This document shows, piece by piece, positions 32,863 through 44,428 of a stretch of DNA of 64,000 nucleotides (the stretch's first letter is position 1; each line of letters opens with the position of its first letter). The notes beneath the pieces are model-generated. The model was not told where the DNA came from. It saw nothing but the letters and a program-made list of their open reading frames with translations, and did not search any database. This DNA comes from Cyanophora paradoxa (lineage: Eukaryota; Glaucocystophyceae; Cyanophorales; Cyanophoraceae). The stretch covers positions 186,001 to 250,000 of the forward strand of contig QPMI01000152.1 of assembly GCA_004431415.1 (NCBI GenBank), given 5' to 3'. The position numbers were made by a program, and so were the translations under genes.

Positions 32863-35720
32863 ATGTCTCCCTCGCGGGGCCACGTCCCTTTACTCTGTGT
32901 GCTGTGTCGTGCCAACTTCCAGGACCGGGTCACTCACTTGTCGAGGTTCGTGCTGCTTGTGAAGTGACGTATCTCGCTGACCGCGCGCCGCGCGCCGCAA
33001 CGCTGATTTGGCCGCAACGGTGTAGATGCGTAAATTGCGGGAGCCACATAGTGATCTTCGGTAAGTACGTGGCTACCGAGAATCTGTTCTCAAGGGCGGT
33101 GCGCGCCGCCCCTGCGCTTGCTGCCTTGCGCAAACGATCTGAAAGCATCACCGCGCGCTCCTGACAGCGGGAAAACCGGGCGTTCCACTTCTCGTGCCGG
33201 GAGCTGGAGGAGCCTCCGGCCTTGACGCCTGGCACTCAACTGACGATGCGCTTCATCAACGTCCACAGCGACACGACAGCGGAGGACTGGTGCAAAGCTT
33301 TGCAAAGGATAAACGAGGCGGCAGCGGCTGGAGAGGCGGGGAGGCACCTGCACCCCATTCGCCAGATCGGGGTCCTTTCGAGCCCCTCCGGGAGCGTGCG
33401 GGGCGTCTGCTGCGTCCAGGAGCACTTCGACGGGCCTTCGCTGCGGATGCTGGGGGAGGCTGCGCAGGCGCGGGGGCGATGCAGCCTCCCCGCGATCCTC
33501 ATCCGCTGCATGCTAGCGGGGGCCCTCGCGTCCCTCAGCGCGTGGCACGATCTCTCCATATCGCACGGCTTCATCTCCAGGCACTGCTCCGTGCTGCGCA
33601 TGCCCGGCGCCTGCTTCACGCTGCACGCGGCGCGGCGCATCAACCTGTGGGACTCGGCCAGGGCGAGCGTCAGAAAGCAGCGCGACACGATCCTCCACAG
33701 CGATCTGCACGACGCAGGAAAGCTTGCGGTGCGCAGGCGCGCGCTTCGCCCCGCCGGGGCGCCGCGCGACGCCCCCCCGCGCCGCAGATCTTCTCGGCGT
33801 GCTTCGCGCTGACGGCGACGACGAAGTACAACGCGCGGGAGAAGACGCGGGCGCTCTTCGGGCCGGGCCCCGCCTCGCCGTTCGGGCCCCGGGGGGACCC
33901 CGTCCTCCTCGAGACCGTCCTCCGCCTCCTCCCCGCCCCCAGCGCCCCCTTCGTCCCCGCCCCCGCCGCCACCGCCGCCGCCGCCGAGGCGCCCCAGGGC
34001 GAAGGCGAGCCGCGCGACGCCGAGGGCCCCGCGGGGGAGGCGGGCGCGCCGGCCGGGGCCGGGGCGGGGACGCGGCCCCCTTCACGTCAGCGCGGGAGGC
34101 GCTGGAGTTCCTCCTGCGGGCGGCGCAGGAGGAGGGGGCGCCCCTGCCCTCGCCCCCGGGCACCCTCCCGCCGCTGCCGCCCCCGGAGGCCCTCCACGAG
34201 GAGTCGCCCGCCTCGTACGCCAGCTTCCAGGCGGCGCCCCGGCCCGCCCCGGGGCCCCTCTCCGACGCCGAGCGCCGCGCCGCCGACGAGGCCGCCGCCG
34301 CCGCCGCGATCGTCGCCGCCGCCCTCGCCGAGCCGGCCGAGCCGCTGCCGGGCTCCTCCGCCTCCTTCGCCACCACCGCGCCGCCCCTGGGCCGGCCTAC
34401 CCCCGCTCCTCGCCGATGACGCCGCCGCTGCCGCCGCTCACGCCGGCCCGCTCCGTCTCGGCGACGCGCTCCCTCTCCTCCTCCTCCGTCTCCTGCATCT
34501 CCTCGGCCTCCTTCTCCTCGGCCTCCGCCCTCGCCGCCGCCCCGCACGTCGCCTCCGTCCGCCAGTGCGCCCCGCCCCGCCCCGCCCGCCGCTCCGCTCC
34601 GCGCCGCGCCGCCCCCGCCGACGCGCGCGCCGCAGGGTCTGCTGCCTCTACTGCGACACGCCGCGGCCGCTGGAGCCCGGGGAGCAGCCCGAGCTGCTCG
34701 AGTGCGGCAACTGCGGGGCCGCCCCCGGGGAGGCCTGCCCCTTCGCCCTGCCCCCGCCCCGCTTCCGCTTCGTGGCCACGGAGCGGCTCTCGCACGGGGC
34801 CTTCGGGGTGACCTACCGGGGGGTGGACCTGCTCTTCGGGAACGCGGTCGTCCTCAAGAAGTTCCACCCGAACGCGCGCTTCGCCCCCGAGGAGGTCCGC
34901 TACGCGCGCCTCAAGTTCCAGGACGAGGGCCAGGTCCTCTCCCGCCTCAAGCACCCCGGCATCCCCCTCGTCCTCGACCTCGCCGCCATCCCCCCGCACC
35001 CGCCCCCGGCCCCCGACGGGCCCGAGGCGCCCCCGCTCCCCGTCCTCGTCATGGAGCACATCGACGGGGAGGACCTGGGGGCCCTCGTGCGGCGCCAGCC
35101 GGCGCTCTTCACGGGGCAGGAGTCCCTCCGCCTCCTCGCCGACGCCTTCTCCGCCCTCCAGCACATGCACGAGCGCGCGCCGCCGATCATCCACCGGGAC
35201 GTGCAGCCGGGGAACATCGTGCGGCGGCGGCGGCCGCAGGGGGACGGCGCGACGTACGCCCTCGTCGACTTCGGGCTCTCCAAGGTGGTGGACAGCTTCA
35301 GCCAGCACAGCTACATCAAGCTGGGGACGGACTTCGCGCCGCCGGAGATCCTGCTGCGGGGCCCCGTGGGCCCCCCCGCCGACGTCTACAGCCTCGCCGC
35401 CACCGTCGTCGCCCTCGCCCACGGCGACGCCCGGCCCTCCCCCGCCGAGGACGAGGACTGCCCCAGCATGGCCCGCCCCCGCCCCCGCCCCCGCCCGCCC
35501 GCCGCCCCCGCCCCTGCTGATCGCCCCCGGCCCCGCGCAGTTCCTGCGGCTGCTGGAGGAGGACCGGGAGCGGGGCCTGCTGCCACCCGACCTCTGCGAG
35601 ATCCTCGCCGCCTGCCTCGGGCCCCGCAACGCCCGCCCCACCGCCGCCGCCGCCCTCGAGCGCCTCCGGCCCCTCCTCCCCGCCCCGCCCCCCTTCGACC
35701 GCCCCCCGTCGCCCTCCTGA
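32863..35720 (+). CDS. Zinc-ribbon Ser/Thr kinase with tandem pseudokinase and kinase domains
   Basis: The ATG at 32863 opens MSPSRGHVPLLCVLC. Splicing AG|GTTCGTGC to TAG|ATGC gives a four-Cys zinc ribbon (CVLC...CVNCGSHIVIF). A degenerate kinase-like domain follows (about 33160-33860): LHPIRQIGVL, CVQEHFDGPSLRML, then SHGFISRHCSVL where HRD...N would be, so it is presumably catalytically dead. An Ala/Pro-rich linker (about 33900-34600) leads to a second ribbon (CCLYC...ECGNCG, about 34637-34720) and a full kinase: RFRFVATERLSHGAFGVTYR, VVLKKFHPN (ATP lysine), VLVMEHIDGEDL, IIHRDVQPGNIV (catalytic Asp and Asn kept, Lys replaced by Gln), VDFGLSKV, APPEIL and DVYSLAATVV. The last exon ends at TGA 35718-35720. 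The zinc ribbon in front of the kinase, with IIHRDxxPxNIxRR, resembles cyanobacterial SpkB-like kinases. Confidence 0.75.
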
Positions 35721-35955
35721 CACCACGCGCTCGGCGTCTGAGCCCCCCCTTTTTCTTGTAGAATTCGCGTCTTTCTTTCGTGTAGATCATGTAGAATTCT
35801 TGCAGTAAGCTGCTTCTTTCGTGCGAGGTCGTCATCAGATCGTAGCATAGGTAGTCTAGCCCGCGCAGTTGTAACCGCCCCTCGTTCTTTTTGTCCGTCC
35901 GTGCGAATTAGTTTCAATAGATTAAGTATACCTGGCGAGACACCGCGGGCGCGCG

Positions 35956-37872
35956 CTAGGCGGTGCCCCCGCTGATCTCGCCCATGGAGGGGAACTTGGG
36001 GGGGTCCCCGTACTCCTCCTTCTTCTTCGGGGCCTTCGCCTTCTTCCCCTTCTTCTTGTCCTCGCCGAGGTACCCGTACCGCTCGGCCGCCTCCTTCTGC
36101 ACCTCGTACCCCTTCTTGATCGCGCGGAAGGGCGCCTGCACGGCGCTCTGCGCCGCGCCGGCCACGAAGCCTCCCGCGCGCAGCGGGACCTCGTGCGCGT
36201 GCTTCGCCGCGTACTCCTGCGCGCGTCGGCGTCAGCCGCGCGCGGGCCCGCGGCTCAGGAGGGTGCGGACGGCAGCGTGACCGGCGTTCTTCCCCATGTA
36301 GATCTAGCGCGGGGCGGCCCTCACGCGGGGGCGGCGCGAGGGCGGGGCGGGGGGGGGGCGGGAAGGGCGCACCGCGGCGCGGGCGGGCCCGTGCACGAGC
36401 GTGTCGGCGATGTACCGGTCCTGCGACGACACCGTCGGGCGAGGCGGGAGGGAAGAGAGCGGCGGAGGCGCGGGGGCGAGAAAGGGGCGCACGGTCTCTG
36501 TGAGGGGACAGCGGTGGTTGGCGAAGATGCGCCAGGCGGCGACGAAGATCTCGCGCTCCTCGACTGTGCGCGCCCGCAGCCGCAGCCGCTGCCCGCCCAG
36601 CTGCAGGATGACGTCCCGCAGGCCGCCCTCCCGCGGCGGCACCTCCACGATGCGCGTGTTCTCGTACTCTGCCGGCCGGCCCCGCCCGCGTCGGGCGCCG
36701 GCGCGGGCCGGCCCTCCCCCAAGGGCCCGGTAAAGGCGGACCGGCCTTGAGGTCGGACTGGACGTCGCGGGTCTCGGAGGCGATGCGGACGAAGACGTAG
36801 CGGACCAGCTTGATCTCCACGGGCCGCGCCGCCCGCCCCTCCTCCACCAGCACGAACTGCACGAAGAGCATCTTCCCCTTCTCCCAGTCTGCCCGCCCGT
36901 CTCCAGTGAGCGGCGCGGCGCCCGCGCGCGGAGGGCGGGCGTACACTTCTGGACCTTCGCGACGACCGCGTCCTCTGCGGGGGAGGGGCGCGCCTCAGCG
37001 GGGCGCCTCCTCGGCGGGCGGGGCCCGGGGCGCGCTCGAGGCGGACCCCAGGGGACGGGCCCGACGCGGGCCGCCTCGCGCTTCTCGCCGCGGATGTCGG
37101 CCTCGAGCTCCGCGCCCATGTCCTCCGCCCGCACCGCGTAGCTCGCCTCCGTCGCCCCTGCCGCGGCCCGCCCCGCGCTCGGCCCGGGGGAAGGGGCCAC
37201 GGGGCCCGCGGGGCGCGCACCGGGGATGGCGTAGCGGCCGCCCTTGCGGAGGCGGTACCACTGGACCGAGGCGCCCTGGGGTACGACGGCGCGCACGACC
37301 GAGCCGAGCCGCGCGTCGCCGATGACGCTGCCCGAGGAGCCCTGCGCGCGGGGCCGTCGGGCCGGGCGAGGCGGAGCCCGGGCGGCGGGGCGCGGGGCGG
37401 CGCACGAAGAGCGAGGCGATGGAAGCCCAGAGCCCGGCGAAGATGCCCACGCTCGGATCCTCGGGAATGCTCAGGGGCGTCCCCCGCATCGACCGCACGC
37501 TCGGCAGCGGCCCGGGGGCGGACGTCGACGCCGGCGCGGGGCTCGCCCCGCGGGGCGGCATCGGCGTGGGGACGATGTCGGTCGGGGCGCTGCGGAAGCA
37601 CGCGAAGAATCCCCCGCTGCTCTCGCCGTCCACCTCGCTCGCCGGGCGCTCGTGCAGGCGGAACCCGTTTGGCGGGCTCCGCAGGCCCCGCGTGAAGAAC
37701 GCCGCCGCCTGCGCGGCGTGAGCTGCGAAGAGAGGCTGGAGTGAGAAATCCCAAGACGAGCCTCGTTGGTGCGCAGCCTGCCGAGCGCAAGGGGACGCGT
37801 TAGCCTGGCACCGGCCCGGTGCGGGCTGGAGCGGGAGGGGGCCTCGCCTGTTGGAGAGCTCGATAAGCTCAT
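35956..37872 (-). CDS. AIR9-like (A9 repeat) protein
   Basis: Start ATG 37872 gives MSLSSSPTGEAPSRSSPHRA, joined across a 105-bp intron with a CTAAC branch word to AHAAQAAAFFTRGLRSPPNG. An exon with FFACFRSAPTDIVPTPMPPR and IFAGLWASIASLFVRR follows. The region 37340-37100 reads GSVVRAVVPQGASVQWYRLR, GGRYAIPGA and ASYAVRAEDMGAELEADI, which matches the A9 immunoglobulin-like repeat of AIR9 microtubule-associated proteins (Q-W-Y-R, IPGA, Y-x3-ADD-hG). Downstream are MLFVQFVLVEEGRAARPVEI, TRIVEVPPREGGLRDVILQL and ARTVEEREIFVAAWRIFANH, and a basic Lys-rich C-terminus (KKKGKKAKAPKKKEEYGD) ending at 35956. It is far shorter than plant AIR9 and has a single clear repeat, so only family-level resemblance is claimed. 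Confidence 0.5.
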
Positions 37873-37910
37873 CGCGGGGACTCTTCCGCTTGGAGATCTG
37901 TCTCGCGACG

Positions 37911-38754
37911 TTAGCCAGGGGTGGGAGCGGCGGGCGGGCCCGTGGCGGGCGGGCGCGCCTCGTGCGAAAGCAACGAGAGCATGTCGCCGTACGCGAGGCT
38001 GGGTCCGTCGTGCATAGGGCGCACGCGCAGATGCAGCTTCTCTATCTTCTTTTTAAGCTTGATCGGGGAGACGCGGTCGGGCTCCACTCCCTTCACTGCA
38101 GCAACGACATCCTGGGCCGAAACGACCCAGCCATCCGCAACGAGCACCGCCCGGATGCTCCCGATGCCGATAACTTCAAGCTGCGCGTAAAAGCAGAGCT
38201 TCAGCCCACACGCAACGCGCCAGCCTGCCCTGTTGCCCGCTGGTCGGGCTTGACGGTTGGACCCGCCCATAACGTCCATGAGCGACTGGGCTCACACGGC
38301 GGCTCCATGCTAGCCCGCAGCAAGAAGAGAAGCAACACGCACTGTCGACATGGCCGCGGGTGCAAGCCGTCAGGGGAGGACGGGCCGAGCGCTTGAGTCC
38401 ACTATAACCTGGTAGCTGAGTGCTGCTTGACCTAGGCCTGAGCTCCTGGATTGCTGGAGCTCGAGCCGCTGGCACTAGCCCGTGCTGACTTGAAAAAAAC
38501 AGCTGAGCCGGGCGTGAAACTTCGACTTCAGCAACTGGAGAACCTCGGTTCGGATCCCGCTGGAACACTTGTCCGAGCGCGCTCGCCCTGCTCTTTCTAG
38601 CGCAGCCTGTACGGCGTAAGCGCCGGATTCGGCCTGCAGACGTGTCGTAGCTAGTGCGCAAGCGCACAGGCGAGTCCAAGCGCACACAGACCGCGCGGCC
38701 GCTAGCGACGAGCTCGGCGCAAGCCTTCTCGGCTTCAGCACGTCGCTTGCGCAT
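37911..38754 (-). CDS. Small protein of unknown function
   Basis: I do not recognise this protein. ATG 38754 gives MRKRRAEAEKACAELVASGR. A GTCTGTG donor and CTGCAG acceptor join in phase to AESGAYAVQAALERAGRA and RTEVLQLLKSKFHARLS, a mostly helical, charged segment. A further exon (about 38215-37911) reads LKLCFYAQLEVIGIGSIRAV, LVADGWVVSAQDVVAAVKGV, SPIKLKKKIEKLHLRVRP and ends at TAA 37911. Intermediate exons are not resolved. It begins 94 bp from the divergent DCAF13 start, and its stop lies 38 bp before the AIR9-like start on the same strand. Confidence 0.45.
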
Positions 38755-38848
38755 CTTAGGCGCCTAGGAAGCTCCCCGCCTCGGCGATCCCTCGGAAGCG
38801 ATCTCGACTGGCTTCTCTTCCCCCGTGCAGCTCGTCTGTCGCAGCGGG
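38755..38848. promoter_or_regulatory. 94-bp divergent promoter space
   Basis: Lies between the start codons of the small unknown gene (-) and DCAF13 (+). A pyrimidine-rich CTTCTCTTCCCCCGTGCAG stretch precedes the DCAF13 start and could also be an intron acceptor in its 5' UTR. Confidence 0.4.
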
Positions 38849-40885
38849 ATGAAAGTCAAGACGATATCTAGAGTAGAGGAGGAGGCAACGAAGGAGCGGA
38901 AGTCCGATCTACAGAAAGTGCAGCGCAACATCGACCCGCTCCTTCATCCCTTCGAGCGGGCGCGCGAGTACACGCGCGCTCTCAACGCAGCGAAGCTCGA
39001 GAAGGTGATCGTGGCTGCCCGATCTCCTCGGCCGCGCTCTCTCGTCGCCGACGCGCGCTCGAAACAGGTCTTCGCGAAACCGTTCATACAAGCGCTTGCT
39101 GGCCACTCGGATGGCGTGTTTTGCATGGCAAAGAACCCCACACAGATTTCGCAAATCATATCTGGAAGCTGCGACGGCGGTCCGCTTTGTGTGTTACGTT
39201 CCACGACCCTGCACTGACTCACGCCTCGCGGCAGAGCTGCGGATATGGAGCCTCTCTCACAGGTGTATAGTCTGCAAGACTTTTTTGGTGATCGTTAAAT
39301 ACTTACGGTCTGCTTAATGCAGCAAATGTACATGGCGAGTGAACGCGCACTCGGGCTTCGTCAGGGGCGTTGCAGTTTCTAGGAGAGGCGAGTACCTGGT
39401 GTCTTGTGGCGACGACAAGACGGTGAAGCTGTGGGGTCTGAGCGACATCGGTGCTCCTGAGGGCGAGCAAGAGGAAGTGGGCGACGAGGTCCTCTCCCCC
39501 TGTCCCCTCTATTGGCTAGTCCAAGCTGACTGGTGCGCTTCCAGCCCGCTGACACCTACTTCTCCAAGACGATGTTGCTGTGAGTTTCGCTTGTGTCTCT
39601 TTCAAAGCTTTAGCTTTTTGCTCACACCCAGCATAGGGGCATCGACCATCACTGGAAGGAGCCTTCGTTTGCAACGTGTGGCACACAGGTTGATCTCTGG
39701 GACCACAACAGGCGAGCGTGCTTTCCTTGACTTTTTGGGCCTCGCGTGATCTTGCAAACAGATCGGAGCCGACGGCAACCTTCTCTTGGGGGGCAGAATC
39801 AGTGACTAGCATCAAGTACAACCCTGTTGAGACCCAGATCCTTGCAAGCACAGGCAGCGACAGGAACATCACTCTCTACGACGTGCGGTCGCAGACGGCT
39901 CTTCGGAAGCTCACCATGCAGGTTTGTCCTGCATCTCTCCTCATCAGTGTCATCGACCTGACATTGTTATCAAAGATGCGGACGAACACAATAGCCTGGA
40001 ATCCTATGGAGGCATTTAACTTCGTTGCTGTGCGCAACTTCTTATCTTTCATGCTTGCTCCATGGGCTGACAGACTCTGAAGGCGAACGAGGATCACAAT
40101 CTGTATACGTATGACATGAGGAAGCTCAACATGGCCCTCTGTGTCCACAAGGACCACGTCTCTGCAGTGTAAGCAGTTGCCTTGAGACATGCAGGCGCTC
40201 TTCATTGATTTTGACACAGACTGGATGTCGATTTCTCGCCAACTGGGCGGGAGTTTGTCTCTGGCTCCTATGACAGGACGCTTCGAATCTACAATTTCAA
40301 CGAGGGCCACAGTCGAGAGGTCTACTTCACGAAGCGCATGCAAAGGTTTGTTTGCTTTGCTTTTGCTTTTGTCCCGGATTTTAGCATCGTCTTGACTCTG
40401 CTGCAGGATTTTCGCTGTGAAGTACAGCATGGACTCGAAGTATGTCCTCTCTGCAAGTGATGATATGAACATCCGCCTGTGGAAGGCGAACGCTGCTGAG
40501 CAGCTTGGCGTGGTCCGTAACTCACTGTTAATGTCCCCGTAGCTTTCCAAAAGCTTAATGTTAACCGTTATCTCTACAGCTTTTGCCACGAGAGAAGGCC
40601 AAATCCGAGTACCAGGCCGCCCTCAAGGACCGTTACAAGTACCTTCCCGAGATTCGGAAGGTTATCAGGTTCGACTCTTCCTCCTTGCACCCACAGCCTT
40701 CCCTTTGCTGATGTGCTTGCAGGAGCAAGCACGTTCCCAAGGCCATCCACAAGGCGGCCCAGACCAAGGACTCCATCAAGAAGGCCCAGCAGGTTAAGGA
40801 GAAGCGTGTGCGGGCCCATTCTGCCCCCGATTCCATTCCCCACCCGCCCGACCGCAAGAAGCGCATCGTCGCCATCACAGAGTAG
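38849..40885 (+). CDS. DCAF13: DCAF13/SOF1, WD40 U3 snoRNP-associated protein
   Basis: SOF1-family WD-repeat protein of the small-subunit processome, needed for 18S rRNA maturation; in animals also a CUL4-DDB1 substrate receptor. ATG 38849 gives MKVKTISRVEEEATKERKSD, followed by NIDPLLHPFERAREYTRALN and AKLEKVIVAARS, the conserved Sof1 N-terminus. WD repeats follow: LAGHSDGVFCMAKNP, ELRIWSLS, NAHSGFVRGVAVS, SCGDDKTVKLWGL, ETQILASTGSDRNITLYDVR, LYTYDMRKLN, and AVKYSMDSKYVLSASDDMNI with RLWKANA. The C-terminal Sof1 domain reads LPREKAKSEYQAALKDRYKY, LPEIRKVI, SKHVPKAIHKAAQTKDSIKK and DRKKRIVAITE with TAG at 40883-40885. Introns are short and many. Confidence 0.93.
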
Positions 40886-41095
40886 TTGCCGGCGTCATTT
40901 TACAATTAATATTCCGAAGGCCTGCTGCATTGGTGCCTGTAAGCTGTACCCCGAAAAAACTCCGATCGGCTGTCGAGCGCTTAACTAGGCCGCAGCGAGC
41001 TAGAGCTTGACGTACAAACTCGAGCTATAGCGAGCTAGAACTCGAGATAGGCAGAAGAGGCGTGCCGTTCACGTTTCCTCCGGCGCCGTGGAGCA

Positions 41096-42235
41096 ATGGC
41101 GGCCGCCCCCAAGGATGACTTCGGTACGCGCTCAGGATTCAAACGGCGGCGATCTAACTCCGTCCTGGTGCAGGCGGCGGCTTTCCGGCACAGACGAAGA
41201 GTAGCGTCGTCGTGAAGGTCCGGCAAACGTTCAGACGCGTCCGACAGCCGCGCTAACTGAGTTGCTGCAGGTTGGCATGCTTGGAGACTCGCAAATAGGG
41301 TGCGCTCCCTTTCCTGCGCTTGGCAGTTGTGCTCTGACCTCTGACGAGCTGCCGCCTTCCGCAGGAAGACCTCGCTGATGGGTGCGGCGTGCGGCGTGAC
41401 TGTGCATGCGCTTTCCTCGCTTCTTAATGAAGCCTGCGCTCGCAGTCAAGTACGTGGAGGGAACTTTTGACGAGGACTACATCCAAACACTTGGTCCGCT
41501 GGCGCACACGCGCTTTCCTCTTCACAGATCGCCCTAGCTAATCGTGGTTCAGGTGTAAACTTCATGGAGAAGACCATCACGATCCGCAACACAGAGATCA
41601 CATTCAGCATCTGGGATCTGGGAGGTCCGTGAGACGGGTCGGGCTTCCGACTGGTCGCCTGACAGCCTCTACTTCTTCGCAGGTCAGAAGGAGTTCGTGA
41701 ACATGCTGCCTCTTGTTTGCAACGACGCGGTGGCCCTGCTGTTCATGTTTGACCTCTCGAGGAAAAGTACCTTGAACAGTATTAAGGAGTGGTACAGGCA
41801 AGCACGAGGGTTCAACAAGGTATCCAATTCACATCTAAAACTTCCTTTCTTTCCTTATAACTCGTTTTCAGACTGCCATCCCAGTCCTTGTTGGCACAAA
41901 ATTCGACTTTTTCGCGAACTTCCCCTATGAGGAGCAAGAAGAGATTACAAAGCAGGTGCGTTGTCTGGTCGAGATTCTCAAGCCATTTTCCAAATCCTTA
42001 CATGCACCAGGCAAGGCGATTTGCGAAAGCAATGAAGGCCCCACTCATTTTCTGCTCCACCTCCCACTCCATTAATGTACAGAAAATTTTCAAGATAGTC
42101 CTCAGCAAGGTCTTCGATCTGAAGTGCAACATCCCAAGAATAGAGAAGATCGGAGAGCCCATACTGGAATGTGTGTATCTTTCCGCTCTTTTGCACTCGC
42201 CTTCTCCACTCACCTCACCAATGTGCGCAGATTGA
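41096..42235 (+). CDS. SPG1: SPG1/TEM1-type septation GTPase (SGP family)
   Basis: Ras-superfamily GTPase of the Spg1/Tem1/plant SGP group, which in fungi triggers the septation-initiation or mitotic-exit kinase cascade. ATG 41096 gives MAAAPKDDFGGGFPAQTKSS. The P-loop VGMLGDSQIGKTSLM is split by an intron. Then come VKYVEGTFDEDYIQTLGVNF, the G3 box WDLGGQKEF (the Gly-Gly-Gln form typical of Spg1), NDAVALLFMFDLSRKSTLNS, the G4 box VGTKFDFFANFP (TKxD), and CSTSHSINVQKIFKIVLSKV. The last exon holds only two bases of the final Tyr codon and TGA at 42233-42235. There is no C-terminal prenylation Cys, as in other Spg1 proteins. About six introns. Confidence 0.93.
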
Positions 42236-42703
42236 ATGTGACAGTAGGAGACAGTGTATATTACTCATACTTGCTCACCATGTTGCAATCCCACACTTAA
42301 TCGACACTGCGTTTAGCTTTAGCATCCCCAGATATCCTTGTGACCTGCGTGCGTGTTACACTGGTTTACAAGATGAGAATTCCTTTCAAAGTATACGGTT
42401 GAAGAAGCCATTTGGCAGGCGCGGTTGGCATCAGGCTTAGCTTTGAGCTTCATTTTGCAAGATCCCCCGGAGACAGCTTTGTGTGCATGCATATGTGCAT
42501 GTGTCCAGAAGTTTCTTTGAAGCACCAGTACCTCTCTGAAATCATGCATGCTGGCACTCCAGAGGCAGCCGCAGTGGGAAAAGGAAAGGGCATTCGGATA
42601 TTGAAAGAGACGTGTACAGCGCGTATCCTCCTGCCTTTCGAGTCGCGACCAGGGATGCTCGGGGGAATGAAGCGAACAGGAGCTACTAAGGGCAAGAAGC
42701 CGC
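42236..42703. other. Spacer between convergent SPG1 and P0 genes
   Basis: AT-richer and non-coding in appearance. It contains TGCATGCATATGTGCATG near 42485, again the CATGCATG-type word seen in other spacers. Confidence 0.4.
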
Positions 42704-43860
42704 TTAGTCGAAGAGGGAGAGACCCATGTCGGCTGGGCGCAGGGGTCAGATCGAGCGCTTTGTTACGAGCAAGGAAAAAAGGCGCACTCTCCTCCTCCTC
42801 CTCCTCGACCTTCTTCTCCTCCTTGGCGGGGGCGGCGGCCTTGGCGGCGGCGGGGGCGGCGGCAGCGACGCGGGGGCCGGCCTTGAGCGCCTCCTTGACC
42901 TTCTCGACGCGGGGGAACGAGTACTCGGACTCGAGGGCGAGGCCGATGACGTTCTTGTACGCGCGGATGATCGAGTGCGGGACCGAGGCCACGGTGAAGT
43001 AGCCGGTGGAGAGCGAGAGGGCCGCGACCGAGGCCAGGCCCTCGCCGATCTTCGCGCACAGGTCCTCGTCAGTGATGTCGAGGATCTCGGGCAGGAACAT
43101 CGAGCCGCTGTCGTAGCTGCGCGCCCGGAGGGGTCACGGGGGCGAGCGGGGGGAGAGAGGCGCCGCGGGGGCGTACACGGCGAGAACGGTGAGGCCGTAG
43201 AAGAAGGGGTTGATGTTCAGCTTCTGGAGGAGGGTAGCCTCGGACTGGCCGACCTTGTCGCCCTTCTTGATCAGGTTCACGTTGTTCACGATTTCGACCT
43301 GACCCTTGTTAATCTTCGTGGCGATGTTGAGCGCCTGGAAGAAAGAGGTCTGAGACGGGTCCATGCCGGTCGGGCCAGCCGGGACGACGACATCGACGGG
43401 GGAGATGGCGCCGGCCTTGGCGGGGGCACCACGCTGCGCAACGGGCCGGTCAGTGCCTGGCGCCGGCGAGCAGCGAGCGCCAGCGACGGACCTTGTTGGA
43501 GAGAATGCGGTCACGAATGTCCTTCAGGTCCTTGTTGGTGAAGACGAAGCCGACGTTGCCCTTGACGTGGCCGAGCAGCTTCTCAAGATCAGGGTTCTTG
43601 CTAAGCTGTGCCTTGATGACCTTGCGGATCATAGTCTGCACAAATGGCGATCGTCGTCAGCTTGGGAGCGCGCAAAGCTCGCAAGACGAGCGCGCGCGAT
43701 CAGCGCACGTTCTTGCCCATCAGCACGACGGCGTCGCCACGGAGCGACAACCGGGTCTTCTGCATCTGGTTGGAGCCGACATTGTCTGCGTGCACAATGA
43801 AGACTTTGCTGTACTCTTCCAACAGCCTGTCGAGCCGTGCAAAGTACTCCTGCTTCTTAA
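42704..43860 (-). CDS. RPLP0: 60S acidic ribosomal protein P0 (uL10), first exon not located
   Basis: Stalk-base protein uL10/P0 of the large ribosomal subunit. Exons from the right: [173 protein letters not shown], then an Ala-rich hinge, Glu-rich segment and the universal P-protein end TDMGLSLFD with TAA at 42704-42706. The last exon is only about 25 bases and is joined by a GTGCGCC donor. Coding starts at an acceptor at 43860; the upstream exon with the ATG must lie between 43861 and 44400 but could not be fixed. Confidence 0.94.
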
Positions 43861-44428
43861 CTGCGGGCGAGCGGAACGGCGTGTCAGGAACGGATGCGGT
43901 CGCGAGCGATGATTCAGAGAGGCTCGAGCTAGTGTCTAAATGCTGCGTGCTGCGCCAGAAGGCGGGCGGTGGCTGTGCTTTGCATGTGCCGCGATTCTTC
44001 CGCGCCGCCGCGAGCGCTCTGCGCTGGTCGCGCGCCGGCTACCCGCTGCTGCTCATGCATGTGCTGGAGCATCTTCCGACGGGCGCGCAGCCGCCCCGGG
44101 GCCTCACTAAGAGAAAGATCGAAATCAGCTCCCAGACGCACCGAGCTTCGCTCCCTGCGGCTATTTTGCGATCGAAAGCCGTCAGCGAGCATCGAGAGCT
44201 GCCAGGGATGGGAGCAAACCATCTTTGTGTGGTCTGTGTGGAATCCCCTAGTCGCGATCGACGTGTGCGGTACCCTCCCTCCCGCTCGAACTGCCTCGCA
44301 GCCTAGAATCGCAGGCTCGCAGCTTGCCACAGTCGCAGCTTCCTCGCTCGTGATCCGGCGCGCGCAAGCGTCTCGGGGCGGCGCTGCTGTACCAGCGCTA
44401 GATCGGCGCAGCCTGCCTCGGCAGCGCG
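43861..44428. other. Divergent region between P0 and the F-box gene
   Basis: Holds the missing first exon and promoter of P0 (-) and the promoter of the F-box gene (+). A minus-strand open frame of 133 codons (44330-43929) crosses it, but it shows no recognisable domain. Confidence 0.4.

Noticed and set aside
38540-38580. tRNA-like TTCGGATCCC loop
   Set aside because: The flanking bases do not form a 5-bp T-stem and no acceptor, D or anticodon arm fits; it lies inside a coding exon of the minus-strand gene.
43929-44330. 133-codon minus-strand open frame between P0 and the F-box gene
   Set aside because: No domain, and it ends just before the region where P0's first exon is expected; treated as non-coding.
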